From Azorinus chamasolen (Eukaryota > Mollusca > Bivalvia > Cardiida > Solecurtidae), in NCBI GenBank assembly GCA_963576725.1, contig OY755241.1:52641955-52705954 (forward strand): a stretch of 64,000 bases of DNA, read 5' to 3'. How positions within the stretch are numbered: position 1 is the first letter of the stretch; each line of letters opens with the position of its first letter. The notes beneath the pieces were generated by a model. The model saw only the letters and a list, made by a program, of their open reading frames with translations, was not told the origin of the DNA and searched no databases. A program made the position numbers and the translations under genes. Positions 39,301 through 52,870 of this stretch are shown here, piece after piece.

Positions 39301-39760
39301 AAATGGAAGTGGGGATATGTGTAGGGGAGATGAGGACGGTAAAATGGAAGTGGGGATATGTGTAGGGGAGATGAGGACGGTAAGTGGGGATATGTGTAGG
39401 GGAGATGAGGACGGTAAAATGGAAGTGGGGATAAGTGTAGGGGAGATGAGGACGATAAAACGGAAGTGGGGATATGTGTAGGGAAGATGAGGACGGTAAA
39501 ATGGAAGTGGGGATATGTGTAGGGGAGATGAGGACGGTAAAATGGAAGTGGGGATATGTGTAGGGGAGATGAGGACGGTAAAATGGAAGAGGGGATATGT
39601 GTAGGGGAGATGAGGACGGTAAGTGGGGATATGTATAGGGGAGACGAGGACGGTAAAATGGAAGAGGGGAGATGAGGACGGTAAAATGGAAGTGGGGATA
39701 TGGGTAGGGGAGATGAGGACGGTAAGTGGGGATATGTGTAGGGGAGATGAGGACGGTAAA
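39301..39760 (+). repeat. End of left paralogous block and junction
   Basis: Clean array resumes. The GTATAGG unit at 39,623 pairs with 44,932 (offset 5,309), and the AAAAAGG unit just upstream near 39,207 pairs with 44,526. At about 39,745 the sequence jumps to the GAATTGGGGATAAG unit that begins the right copy. Confidence 0.8.
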
Positions 39761-42700
39761 ATGGAATTGGGGATAAGTGTAGGGGAGATGAGGACGATAA
39801 AATGGAAGTGGGGATATGTGTAGGGGAGATGAGGACGGTAAAATGGAAGTTGGGATATGTGTAGGGGAGATGAGGACGGTAAAATGGAAGTGGGGATATG
39901 TGTAGGGGAGATGAGGACGGTAAAATGGAAGTGGGGATATGTGTAGGGGAGATGAGGACGGTAAGTGGGGATATGTGTAGGGGAGATGAGGACGGTAAAA
40001 TGGAAGTGGGGATAAGTGTAGGGGAGATGAGGACGATAAAACGGAAGTGGGGATATGTGTAGGGAAGATGAGGACGGTAAAATGGAAGTAGGGATATGTG
40101 TAGGGGAGATGAGGACGGTAAAATGGAAGTGGGGATATGTGTAGGGGAGATGAGGACGGTAAGTGGGGATATGTATAGGGGAGACGAGGACGGTAAAATG
40201 GAAGAGGGGAGATGAGGACGGTAAAATGGAAGTGGGGATATGGGTAGGGGAGATGAGGACGGTAAGTGGGGATATGTGTAGGGGAGATGAGGACGGTAGA
40301 ATGAAAGTGGGGATATGTGTAGTGGAGATGAGGACGGTAAAATGGAAGTGGGGATATGTGTAGGGGAGATGAGGACGGTAAAATGGAAGAGGGGAGATGA
40401 GGACGGTAAAATGGAAGTGGGGATATGTGTAGGGGAGATGAGGACGGTAAAATGGAAGAGGGGAGATGAGGACGGTAAAATGGAAGTGGGGATATGTGTA
40501 GGGGAGATGAGGACAGTAAGTGGGGATATGTGTAGGGGAGATGAGGACGGTAAATGGAAGTGGGGATATGTGTAGGGGAAATGAGGACGGTAAAATGGTG
40601 GAAGTGGGGATATGTGTAGGGGAGATGAGGACGGTAAAATGGAAGTGGGGATATGTGTAGGGGAGATGAGGACGGTAAAATGGAAGTGGGGATATGTGTA
40701 GGGGAGATGAGGACGGTAAAATGGAATTAGGGATATGTGTTGGGGAGATGAGGACGGTAAAATGGAAGTGGAGATATGTGTAGGGGAGATGAGGACGGTA
40801 AAATGGAAGTGGGAATATGTGTAGGGGAGATGAGGACGGTAAAATGGAAGTGGGGATATGTGTAGGGGAGATGAGGACGGTAAAATGGAAGTGGGGATAT
40901 GTGTAGGGGAGATGAGGACGGTAAAATGGAAGTGGGGATATGTGTAGGGGAGATGAGGACGGTAAAATGGAAGTGGGGTTATGTGTAGGGAAGATGAGGA
41001 CGGTAAAATGGAAGTGGGGATATGTGTAGGGGAGATGAGGACGGTAAAATGGAAGTGGGGATATGTGTAGGGGAGATGAGGACGGTAAAATGGAAGTGGG
41101 GCTATGTGTAGGGGAGATGAGGACGGTAAAATGGAAGTGGGGATATGTGTAGGGGAGATGAGGACGGTAAAATGGAAGTGGGGATGTGTAGGGGAGAAGA
41201 GGACGGTAAAATGGAAGTGGGGATATGTGTAGGAGAGATGAGGACGGTAAAATGGAAGTGGGGATATGTGTAGGGGAGATGAGGACGGTAAAATGGAAGT
41301 GGGGATATGTGTAGGGGAGATGAGGACGGTAAAATGGAAGTGGGGATATGTGTAGGGGAGATGAGGACGGTAAAATGGAAGTGGGGATATGTGTAGGGGG
41401 AGATGAGGACGGTAAAATGGAAGTGGGGATATGTGTAGGGGAGATGAGGACGGTAAAATGGAAGTGGGGATGTGTAGGGGAGATGAGGACGGTAAAATGG
41501 AAGTGGGGATATGTGTAGGGGAGATGAGGACGGTAAAATGGAAGTGGGGATGTTTAGGGGAGATGAGGACGATAAAATGGAATTGGGGATATGTGTAGGG
41601 GAGATGAGGACGGTAAGTGGGGATATGTGTAGGGGAGATGAGGACGGTAAAATGAAAGTGGGGATAAGTGTAGGGGAGATGAGGACGATAAAATGGAAGT
41701 GGGGATATGTGTAGGGGAGATGAGGACGGTAAAATGGAAGTGGGGATATGTGTAGGGGAGATGAGGACGGTAAAATGGAAGTGGGGATATGTGTAGGGGA
41801 GATGAGGACGGTAAAATGGAAGAGGGGAGATGAGGACGGTAAAATGGAAGTGGGGATATGTGTAGGGGAGATGAGGACGGTAAGTGGGGATATGTGTAGG
41901 GGAGATGAGGACGGTAAATGGAAGTGGGGATATGTGTAGGGGAGATGAGGACGGTAAAAAGGAAGTGGGGATATGTGTAGGGGAGATGAGGACGGTAAAA
42001 TGGAAGTGGGGATATGTGTAGGGGAGATGAGGACGGTAAAATGGAAGTGGGGATATGTGTAGGGGAGATGAGGACGGTAAAATGGAAGTGGGGATATGTG
42101 TAGGGGAGATGAGGACGGTAAGTGGGGATATGTGTAGGGGAGATGAGGACGGTAAAATGGAAGTGGGGATAAGTGTAGGGGAGATGAGGACGATAAAACG
42201 GAAGTGGGGATATGTGTAGGGAAGATGAGGACGGTAAAATGGAAGTGGGGATATGTGTAGGGGAGATGAGGACGGTAAAATGGAAGTGGGGATATGTGTA
42301 GGGGAGATGAGGACGGTAAAATGGAAGAGGGGATATGTGTAGGGGAGATGAGGACGGTAAAATGGAAGAGGGGAGATGAGGACGGTAAAATGGAAGTGGG
42401 GATATGTGTAGGGGAGATGAGGACGGTAAGTGGGGATATGTGTAGGGGAGATGAGGACGGTAAATGGAAGTGGGGATATGTGTAGGGGAGATGAGGACGG
42501 TAAAAAGGAAGTGGGGATATGTGTAGGGGAGATGAGGACGGTAAAATGGAAGTGGGGATATGTGTAGGGGAGATGAGGACGGTAAAATGGAAGTGGGGAT
42601 ATGTGTAGGGGAGATGAGGACGGTAAAATGGAAGTGGGGATATGTGTAGGGGAGATGAGGACGGTAAGTGGGGATATGTGTAGGGGAGATGAGGACGGTA

Positions 42701-43800
42701 AAATGGAAGTGGGGATAAGTGTAGGGGAGATGAGGACGATAAAACGGAAGTGGGGATATGTGTAGGGAAGATGAGGACGGTAAAATGGAAGTGGGGATAT
42801 GTGTAGGGGAGATGAGGACGGTAAAATGGAAGTGGGGATATGTGTAGGGGAGATGAGGACGGTAAAATGGAAGAGGGGATATGTGTAGGGGAGATGAGGA
42901 CGGTAAGTGGGGATATGTATAGGGGAGACGAGGACGGTAAAATGGAAGAGGGGAGATGAGGACGGTAAAATGGAAGTGGGGATATGGGTAGGGGAGATGA
43001 GGACGGTAAGTGGGGATATGTGTAGGGGAGATGAGGACGGTAGAATGAAAGTGGGGATATGTGTAGTGGAGATGAGGACGGTAAAATGGAAGTGGGGATA
43101 TGTGTAGGGGAAATGAGGACGGTAAAATGGAAGAGGGGAGATGAGGACGGTAAAATGGAAGTGGGGATATGTGTAGGGGAGATGAGGACGGTAAAATGGA
43201 AGAGGGGAGATGAGGACGGTAAAATGGAAGTGGGGATATGTGTAGGGGAGATGAGGACAGTAAGTGGGGATATGTGTAGGGGAGATGAGGACGGTAAATG
43301 GAAGTGGGGATATGTGTAGGGGAGATGAGGACGGTAAAATGGTGGAAGTGGGGATATGTGTAGGGGAGATGAGGACGGTAAAATGGAAGTGGGGATATGT
43401 GTAGGGGAGATGAGGACGGTAAAATGGAAGTGGGGATATGTGTAGGGGAGATGAGGACGGTAAAATGGAATTGGGGATATGTGTTGGGGAGATGAGGACG
43501 GTAAAATGGAAGTGGAGATATGTGTAGGGGAGATGAGGACGGTAAAATGGAAGTGGGAATATGTGTAGGGGAGATGAGGACGGTAAAATGAAAGTGGGGA
43601 TATGTGTAGGGGAGATGAGGACGGTAAAATGGAAGTGGGGATATGTGTAGGGGAGATGAGGACGGTAAAATGGAAGTGGGGATATGTGTAGGGGAGATGA
43701 GGACGGTAAAATGGAAGTGGGGTTATGTGTAGGGAAGATGAGGACGGTAAAATGGAAGTGGGGATATGTGTAGGGGAGATGAGGACGGTAAAATGGAAGT
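39761..43800 (+). repeat. Right copy of the 35-39.7 kb block
   Basis: It is paralogous to 35,041-38,700, first at offset 4,720, then about 5,265-5,309 because it contains an extra 546-bp local duplication (41,748-42,293 repeated as 42,294-42,839, each with a GGTAAAAAGGAAG unit at 41,952 and 42,498). It lacks the scattered indels of its partner. Private substitutions are GATGTTTAGG near 41,549 and GAATTGGGG near 41,581. Confidence 0.85.
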
Positions 43801-45690
43801 GGGGATATGTGTAGGGGAGATGAGGACGGTAAAATGGAAGTGGGGCTATGTGTAGGGGAGATGAGGACGGTAAAATGGAAGTGGGGATATGTGTAGGGGA
43901 GATGAGGACGGTAAAATGGAAGTGGGGATGTGTAGGGGAGAAGAGGACGGTAAAATGGAAGTGGGGATATGTGTAGGAGAGATGAGGACGGTAAAATGGA
44001 AGTGGGGATATGTGTAGGGGAGATGAGGACGGAAAAATGGAAGTGGGGATATGTGTAGGGGAGATGAGGACGGTAAAATGGAAGTGGGGATATGTGTAGG
44101 GGAGATGAGGACGGTAAAATGGAAGTGGGGATATGTGTAGGGGGAGATGAGGACGGTAAAATGGAAGTGGGGATATGGGTAGGGGAGATGAGGACGGTAA
44201 GTGGGGATATGTGTAGGGGAGATGAGGACGGTAGAATGAAAGTGGGGATATGTGTAGTGGAGATGAGGACGGTAAAATGGAAGTGGGGATATGTGTAGGG
44301 GAGATGAGGACGGTAAAATGGAAGAGGGGAGATGAGGACGGTAAAATGGAAGTGGGGATATGTGTAGGGGAGATGAGGACGGTAAAATGGAAGAGGGGAG
44401 ATGAGGACGGTAAAATGGAAGTGGGGATATGTGTAGGGGAGATGAGGACAGTAAGTGGGGATATGTGTAGGGGAGATGAGGACGGTAAATGGAAGTGGGG
44501 ATATGTGTAGGGGAGATGAGGACGGTAAAAAGGAAGTGGGGATATGTGTAGGGGAGATGAGGACGGTAAAATGGAAGTGGGGATATGTGTAGGGGAGATG
44601 AGGACGGTAAAATGGAAGTGGGGATATGTGTAGGGGAGATGAGGACGGTAAAATGGAAGTGGGGATATGTGTAGGGGAGATGAGGACGGTAAGTGGGGAT
44701 ATGTGTAGGGGAGATGAGGACGGTAAAATGGAAGTGGGGATAAGTGTAGGGGAGATGAGGACGATAAAACGGAAGTGGGGATATGTGTAGGGAAGATGAG
44801 GACGGTAAAATGGAAGTGGGGATATGTGTAGGGGAGATGAGGACGGTAAAATGGAAGTGGGGATATGTGTAGGGGAGATGAGGACGGTAAAATGGAAGAG
44901 GGGATATGTGTAGGGGAGATGAGGACGGTAAGTGGGGATATGTATAGGGGAGACGAGGACGGTAAAATGGAAGAGGGGAGATGAGGACGGTAAAATGGAA
45001 GTGGGGATATGGGTAGGGGAGATGAGGACGGTAAGTGGGGATATGTGTAGGGGAGATGAGGACGGTAGAATGAAAGTGGGGATATGTGTAGTGGAGATGA
45101 GGACGGTAAAATGGAAGTGGGGATATGTGTAGGGGAAATGAGGACGGTAAAATGGAAGAGGGGAGATGAGGACGGTAAAATGGAAGTGGGGATATGTGTA
45201 GGGGAGATGAGGACGGTAAAATGGAAGAGGGGAGATGAGGACGGTAAAATGGAAGTGGGGATATGTGTAGGGGAGATGAGGACAGTAAGTGGGGATATGT
45301 GTAGGGGAGATGAGGACGGTAAATGGAAGTGGGGATATGTGTAGGGGAGATGAGGACGGTAAAATGGTGGAAGTGGGGATATGTGTAGGGGAGATGAGGA
45401 CGGTAAAATGGAAGTGGGGATATGTGTAGGGGAGATGAGGACGGTAAAATGGAAGTGGGGATATGTTTAGGGGAGATGAGGACGGTAAAATGGAATTGGG
45501 GATATGTGTTGGGGAGATGAGGACGGTAAAATGGAAGTGGAGATATGTGTAGGGGAGATGAGGACGGTAAAATGGAAGTGGGAATATGTGTAGGGGAGAT
45601 GAGGACGGTAAAATGGAAGTGGGGATATGTGTAGGGGAGATGAGGACGGTAAAATGGAAGTGGGGATATGTGTAGGGGAGATGAGGACGG
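43801..45690 (+). repeat. 1,902-bp tandem duplication, left copy
   Basis: It matches about 45,703-47,592 at a constant 1,902-bp offset. Checked pairs are GGCTATG 43,845/45,747, the GATATGGGTAGG junction 44,171/46,073, AAAAAGG 44,526/46,428 and GTATAGG 44,932/46,834. The copy is bounded on the left by a GGTTATG unit near 43,721 that the right copy lacks at that place. Confidence 0.89.
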
Positions 45691-47592
45691 TAAAATGGAA
45701 GTGGGGATATGTGTAGGGGAGATGAGGACGGTAAAATGGAAGTGGGGCTATGTGTAGGGGAGATGAGGACGGTAAAATGGAAGTGGGGATATGTGTAGGG
45801 GAGATGAGGACGGTAAAATGGAAGTGGGGATGTGTAGGGGAGAAGAGGACGGTAAAATGGAAGTGGGGATATGTGTAGGAGAGATGAGGACGGTAAAATG
45901 GAAGTGGGGATATGTGTAGGGGAGATGAGGACGGAAAAATGGAAGTGGGGATATGTGTAGGGGAGATGAGGACGGTAAAATGGAAGTGGGGATATGTGTA
46001 GGGGAGATGAGGACGGTAAAATGGAAGTGGGGATATGTGTAGGGGGAGATGAGGACGGTAAAATGGAAGTGGGGATATGGGTAGGGGAGATGAGGACGGT
46101 AAGTGGGGATATGTGTAGGGGAGATGAGGACGGTAGAATGAAAGTGGGGATATGTGTAGTGGAGATGAGGACGGTAAAATGGAAGTGGGGATATGTGTAG
46201 GGGAGATGAGGACGGTAAAATGGAAGAGGGGAGATGAGGACGGTAAAATGGAAGTGGGGATATGTGTAGGGGAGATGAGGACGGTAAAATGGAAGAGGGG
46301 AGATGAGGACGGTAAAATGGAAGTGGGGATATGTGTAGGGGAGATGAGGACAGTAAGTGGGGATATGTGTAGGGGAGATGAGGACGGTAAATGGAAGTGG
46401 GGATATGTGTAGGGGAGATGAGGACGGTAAAAAGGAAGTGGGGATATGTGTAGGGGAGATGAGGACGGTAAAATGGAAGTGGGGATATGTGTAGGGGAGA
46501 TGAGGACGGTAAAATGGAAGTGGGGATATGTGTAGGGGAGATGAGGACGGTAAAATGGAAGTGGGGATATGTGTAGGGGAGATGAGGACGGTAAGTGGGG
46601 ATATGTGTAGGGGAGATGAGGACGGTAAAATGGAAGTGGGGATAAGTGTAGGGGAGATGAGGACGATAAAACGGAAGTGGGGATATGTGTAGGGAAGATG
46701 AGGACGGTAAAATGGAAGTGGGGATATGTGTAGGGGAGATGAGGACGGTAAAATGGAAGTGGGGATATGTGTAGGGGAGATGAGGACGGTAAAATGGAAG
46801 AGGGGATATGTGTAGGGGAGATGAGGACGGTAAGTGGGGATATGTATAGGGGAGACGAGGACGGTAAAATGGAAGAGGGGAGATGAGGACGGTAAAATGG
46901 AAGTGGGGATATGGGTAGGGGAGATGAGGACGGTAAGTGGGGATATGTGTAGGGGAGATGAGGATGGTAGAATGAAAGTGGGGATATGTGTAGTGGAGAT
47001 GAGGACGGTAAAATGGAAGTGGGGATATGTGTAGGGGAAATGAGGACGGTAAAATGGAAGAGGGGAGATGAGGACGGTAAAATGGAAGTGGGGATATGTG
47101 TAGGGGAGATGAGGACGGTAAAATGGAAGAGGGGAGATGAGGACGGTAAAATGGAAGTGGGGATATGTGTAGGGGAGATGAGGACAGTAAGTGGGGATAT
47201 GTGTAGGGGAGATGAGGACGGTAAATGGAAGTGGGGATATGTGTAGGGGAGATGAGGACGGTAAAATGGTGGAAGTGGTGATATGTGTAGGGGAGATGAG
47301 GACGGTAAAATGGAAGTGGGGATATGTGTAGGGGAGATGAGGACGGTAAAATGGAAGTGGGGATATGTGTAGGGGAGATGAGGACGGTAAAATGGAATTG
47401 GGGATATGTGTTGGGGAGATGAGGACGGTAAAATGGAAGTGGAGATATGTGTAGGGGAGATGAGGACGGTAAAATGGAAGTGGGAATATGTGTAGGGGAG
47501 ATGAGGACGGTAAAATGGAAGTGGGGATATGTGTAGGGGAGATGAGGACGGTAAAATGGAAGTGGGGATATGTGTAGGGGAGATGAGGACGG
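45691..47592 (+). repeat. 1,902-bp tandem duplication, right copy
   Basis: This is the partner of 43,801-45,690. It carries one private CpG-to-TpG change, GAGGATGGTAGAATG near 46,961, and GTGGTGATATG near 47,276. The left copy has GTTTAGG near 45,466 instead. Confidence 0.88.
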
Positions 47593-50200
47593 TAAAATGG
47601 AAGTGGGGTTATGTGTAGGGAAGATGAGGACGGTAAAATGGAAGTGGAGATATGTGTAGGGGAGATGAGGACGGTAAAATGGAAGTGGGGATATGTGTAG
47701 GGGAGATGAGGACGGTAAAATGGAAGTGGGGCTATGTGTAGGGGAGATGAGGACGGTAAAATGGAAGTGGGGATATGTGTAGGGGAGATGAGGACGGTAA
47801 AATGGAAGTGGGGATGTGTAGGGGAGAAGAGGACGGTAAAATGGAAGTGGGGATATGTGTAGGAGAGATGAGGACGGTAAAATGGAAGTGGGGATATGTG
47901 TAGGGGAGATGAGGACGGAAAAATGGAAGTGGGGATATGTGTAGGGGAGATGAGGACGGTAAAATGGAAGTGGGGATATGTGTAGGGGAGATGAGGACGG
48001 TAAAATGGAAGTGGGGATATGTGTAGGGGGAGATGAGGACGGTAAAATGGAAGTGGGGATATGTGTAGGGGAGATGAGGACGGTAAAATGGAAGTGGGGA
48101 TGTGTAGGGGAAATGAGGACGGTAAAATGGAAGTGGGGATATGTGTAGGGGAGATGAGGACGGTAAAATGGAAGTGGGGATGTGTAGGGGAGATGAGGAC
48201 GATAAAATGGAAGTGGGGATATGTGTAGGGGAGATGAGGACGGTAAGTGGGGATATGTGTAGGGGAGATGAGGACGGTAAAATGGAAGTGGGGATAAGTG
48301 TAGGGGAGATGAGGACGATAAAATGGAAGTGGGGATATGTGTAGGGGAGATGAGGACGGTAAAATGGAAGTGGGGATATGTGTAGGGGAGATGAGGACGG
48401 TAAAATGGAAGTGGGGATATGTGTAGGGGAAATGAGGACGGTAAAATGGAAGAGGGGAGATGAGGACGGTAAAATTGAAGTGGGGATATGTGTAGGGGAG
48501 ATGAGGACGGTAAGTGGGGATATGTGTAGGGGAGATGAGGACGGTAAATGGAAGTGGGGATATGTGTAGGGGAGATGAGGACGGTAAAATGGAAGTGGGG
48601 ATATGTGTAGGGGAGATGAGGACGGTAAAATGGAAGTGGGAATATGTGTAGGGGAGATGAGGACGGTAAAATGAAAGTGGGGATATGTGTAGGGGAGATG
48701 AGGACGGTAAGTGGGGATATGTGTAGGGGAAATGAGGACGGTAAAATGGAAGAGGGGAGATGAGGACGGTAAGTGGGGATGTGTAGGGGAGATGAGGACG
48801 GTAAAATGGAAGTGGGGATATGTGTAGGGGAGATGAGGACGGTAAAATGGAAGTGGGGAGATGAGGACGGTAAAATGGAAGAGGGGATATGTGTATGGGA
48901 GATGAGGACGGTAAGTGGGGATGTGTAGGGGAGATGAGGACGGTAAAATGGAAGTGGGGATATGTGTAGGGGAGATGAGGACGGTAAAATGGAAGTTGGG
49001 ATATGTGTAGGGGAGATGAGGACGGTAAAATTGAAGTGGGGATATGTGTAGGGGAGATGAGGACGGTAAAATGGAAGTGGGGATATGTGTAGGGGAGATG
49101 AGGACGGTAAGTGGGGATATGTGTAGGGGAAATGAGGACGGTAAATGGAAGTGGGGATATGTGTAGGGGAGATGAGGACGGTAAGTGGGGATGTGTAGGG
49201 GAGATGAGGACGGTAAAATGGAAGTGGGGATATGTGTAGGGGAGATGAGGACGGTAAAATGGAAGTGGGGATAAGTGTAGGGGAGATGAGGACGATAAAA
49301 TGGAAGTGGGGATATGTGTAGGGAAGATGAGGACGGTAAAATGGAAGTGGGGATATGTGTAGGGGAGATGAGGACGGTAAAATGGAAGTGGGGATATGTG
49401 TAGGGGAGACGAGGACGGTAAAATGGAAGAGGGGATATGTGTAGGGGAGATGAGGACGGTAAGTGGGGATATGTATAGGGGAGACGAGGACGGTAAAATG
49501 GAAGACGGGAGATGAGGACGGTAAAATGGAAGTGGGGATATGGGTAGGGGAGATGAGGACGGTAAGTGGGGATATGTGTAGGGGAGATGAGGACGGTAGA
49601 ATGAAAGTGGGGATATGTGTAGTGGAGATGAGGACGGTAAAATGGAAGTGGGGATATGTGTAGGGGAGATGAGGACGGTAAAATGGAAGAGGGGAGATGA
49701 GGACGGTAAAATGGAAGTGGGGATGTGTAGGGGAGATGAGGACGGTAAAATGGAAGAGGGGAGATGAGGACGGTAAAATGGAAGTGGGGATATGTGTAGG
49801 GGAGATGAGGACAGTAAGTGGGGATATGTGTAGGGGAGATGAGGACGGTAAATGGAAGTGGGGATATGTGTATGGGAGATGAGGACGGTAAAATGGTGGA
49901 AGTGGGGATATGTGTAGGGGAGATGAGGACGGTAAAATGGAAGTGGGGATATGTGTAGGGGAGATGAGGACGGTAAAATGGAAGTGGGGATATGTGTAGG
50001 GGAGATGAGGACGGTAAAATGGAATTGGGGATATGTGTTGGGGAGATGAGGACGGTAAAATGGAAGTGGAGATATGTGTAGGGGAGATGAGGACGGTAAA
50101 ATGGAAGTGGGAATATGTGTAGGGGAGATGAGGACGGTAAAATGGAAGTGGGGATATGTGTAGGGGAGATGAGGACGGTAAAATGGAAGTGGGGATATGT
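47593..50200 (+). repeat. 2,668-bp unit, copy 1
   Basis: The marker GGTTATG is at 47,608 here, 50,276 in copy 2 and 52,946 in copy 3. The 39-mer pair at 48,178 and the GTATAGG unit at 49,463 pair with 50,846 and 52,131. A private AT loss near 49,725 turns the 2,668-bp offset into 2,670 locally. Confidence 0.89.
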
Positions 50201-52870
50201 GTAGGGGAGATGAGGACGGTAAAATGGAAGTGGGGATATGTGTAGGGGAGATGAGGACGGTAAAATGGAAGTGGGGTTATGTGTAGGGAAGATGAGGACG
50301 GTAAAATGGAAGTGGGGATATGTGTAGGGGAGATGAGGACGGTAAAATGGAAGTGGGGATATGTGTAGGGGAGATGAGGACGGTAAAATGGAAGTGGGGC
50401 TATGTGTAGGGGAGATGAGGACGGTAAAATGGAAGTGGGGATATGTGTAGGGGAGATGAGGACGGTAAAATGGAAGTGGGGATGTGTAGGGGAGAAGAGG
50501 ACGGTAAAATGGAAGTGGGGATATGTGTAGGAGAGATGAGGACGGTAAAATGGAAGTGGGGATATGTGTAGGGGAGATGAGGACGGAAAAATGGAAGTGG
50601 GGATATGTGTAGGGGAGATGAGGACGGTAAAATGGAAGTGGGGATATGTGTAGGGGAGATGAGGACGGTAAAATGGAAGTGGGGATATGTGTAGGGGGAG
50701 ATGAGGACGGTAAAATGGAAGTGGGGATATGTGTAGGGGAGATGAGGACGGTAAAATGGAAGTGGGGATGTATAGGGGAAATGAGGACGGTAAAATGGAA
50801 GTGGGGATATGTGTAGGGGAGATGAGGACGATAAAATGGAAGTGGGGATGTGTAGGGGAGATGAGGACGATAAAATGGAAGTGGGGATATGTGTAGGGGA
50901 GATGAGGACGGTAAGTGGGGATATGTGTAGGGGAGATGAGGACGGTAAAATGGAAGTGGGGATAAGTGTAGGGGAGATGAGGACGATAAAATGGAAGTGG
51001 GGATATGTGTAGGGGAGATGAGGACGGTAAAATGGAAGTGGGGATATGTGTAGGGGAGATGAGGACGGTAAAATGGAAGTGGGGATATGTGTAGGGGAAA
51101 TGAGGACGGTAAAATGGAAGAGGGGAGATGAGGACGGTAAAATGGAAGTGGGGATATGTGTAGGGGAGATGAGGACGGTAAGTGGGGATATGTGTAGGGG
51201 AGATGAGGACGGTAAATGGAAGTGGGGATATGTGTAGGGGAGATGAGGACGGTAAAATGGAAGTGGGGATATGTGTAGGGGAGATGAGGACGGTAAAATG
51301 GAAGTGGGAATATGTGTAGGGGAGATGAGGACGGTAAAATGGAAGTGGGGATATGTGTAGGGGATATGAGGACGGTAAGTGGGGATATGTGTAGGGGAAA
51401 TGAGGACGGTAAAATGGAAGAGGGGAGATGAGGACGGTAAGTGGGGATGTGTAGGGGAGATGAGGACGGTAAAATGGAAGTGGGGATATGTGTAGGGGAG
51501 ATGAGGACGGTAAAATGGAAGTGGGGAGATGAGGACGGTAAAATGGAAGAGGGGATATGTGTATGGGAGATGAGGACGGTAAGTGGGGATGTGTAGGGGA
51601 GATGAGGACGGTAAAATGGAAGTGGGGATATGTGTAGGGGAGATGAGGACGGTAAAATGGAAGTTGGGATATGTGTAGGGGAGATGAGGACGGTAAAATT
51701 GAAGTGGGGATATGTGTAGGGGAGATGAGGACGGTAAAATGGAAGTGGGGATATGTGTAGGGGAGATGAGGACGGTAAGTGGGGATATGTGTAGGGGAAA
51801 TGAGGACGGTAAATGGAAGTGGGGATATGTGTAGGGGAGATGAGGACGGTAAGTGGGGATGTGTAGGGGAGATGAGGACGGTAAAATGGAAGTGGGGATA
51901 TGTGTAGGGGAGATGAGGACGGTAAAATGGAAGTGGGGATAAGTGTAGGGGAGATGAGGACGATAAAATGGAAGTGGGGATATGTGTAGGGAAGATGAGG
52001 ACGGTAAAATGGAAGTGGGGATATGTGTAGGGGAGATGAGGACGGTAAAATGGAAGTGGGGATATGTGTAGGGGAGATGAGGACGGTAAAATGGAAGAGG
52101 GGATATGTGTAGGGGAGATGAGGACGGTAAGTGGGGATATGTATAGGGGAGACGAGGACGGTAAAATGGAAGACGGGAGATGAGGACGGTAAAATGGAAG
52201 TGGGGATATGGGTAGGGGAGATGAGGACGGTAAGTGGGGATATGTGTAGGGGAGATGAGGACGGTAGAATGAAAGTGGGGATATGTGTAGTGGAGATGAG
52301 GACGGTAAAATGGAAGTGGGGATATGTGTAGGGGAGATGAGGACGGTAAAATGGAAGAGGGGAGATGAGGACGGTAAAATGGAAGTGGGGATATGTGTAG
52401 GGGAGATGAGGACGGTAAAATGGAAGAGGGGAGATGAGGACGGTAAAATGGAAGTGGGGATATGTGTAGGGGAGATGAGGACAGTAAGTGGGGATATGTG
52501 TAGGGGAGATGAGGACGGTAAATGGAAGTGGGGATATGTGTATGGGAGATGAGGACGGTAAAATGGTGGAAGTGGGGATATGTGTAGGGGAGATGAGGAC
52601 GGTAAAATGGAAGTGGGGATATGTGTAGGGGAGATGAGGACGGTAAAATGGAAGTGGAGATATGTGTAGGGGAGATGAGGACGGTAAAATGGAATTGGGG
52701 ATATGTGTTGGGGAGATGAGGACGGTAAAATGGAAGTGGAGATATGTGTAGGGGAGATGAGGACGGTAAAATGGAAGTGGGAATATGTGTAGGGGAGATG
52801 AGGACGGTAAAATGGAAGTGGGGATATGTATAGGGGAGATGAGGACGGTAAAATGGAAGTGGGGATATGT
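50201..52870 (+). repeat. 2,668-bp unit, copy 2
   Basis: The middle copy. Private changes are GATGTATAGGGG near 50,768, ACGATAAAATGG near 50,829 and GGGGATATGAGG near 51,360. The last makes the second internal 9-mer identical to the first. Confidence 0.89.
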
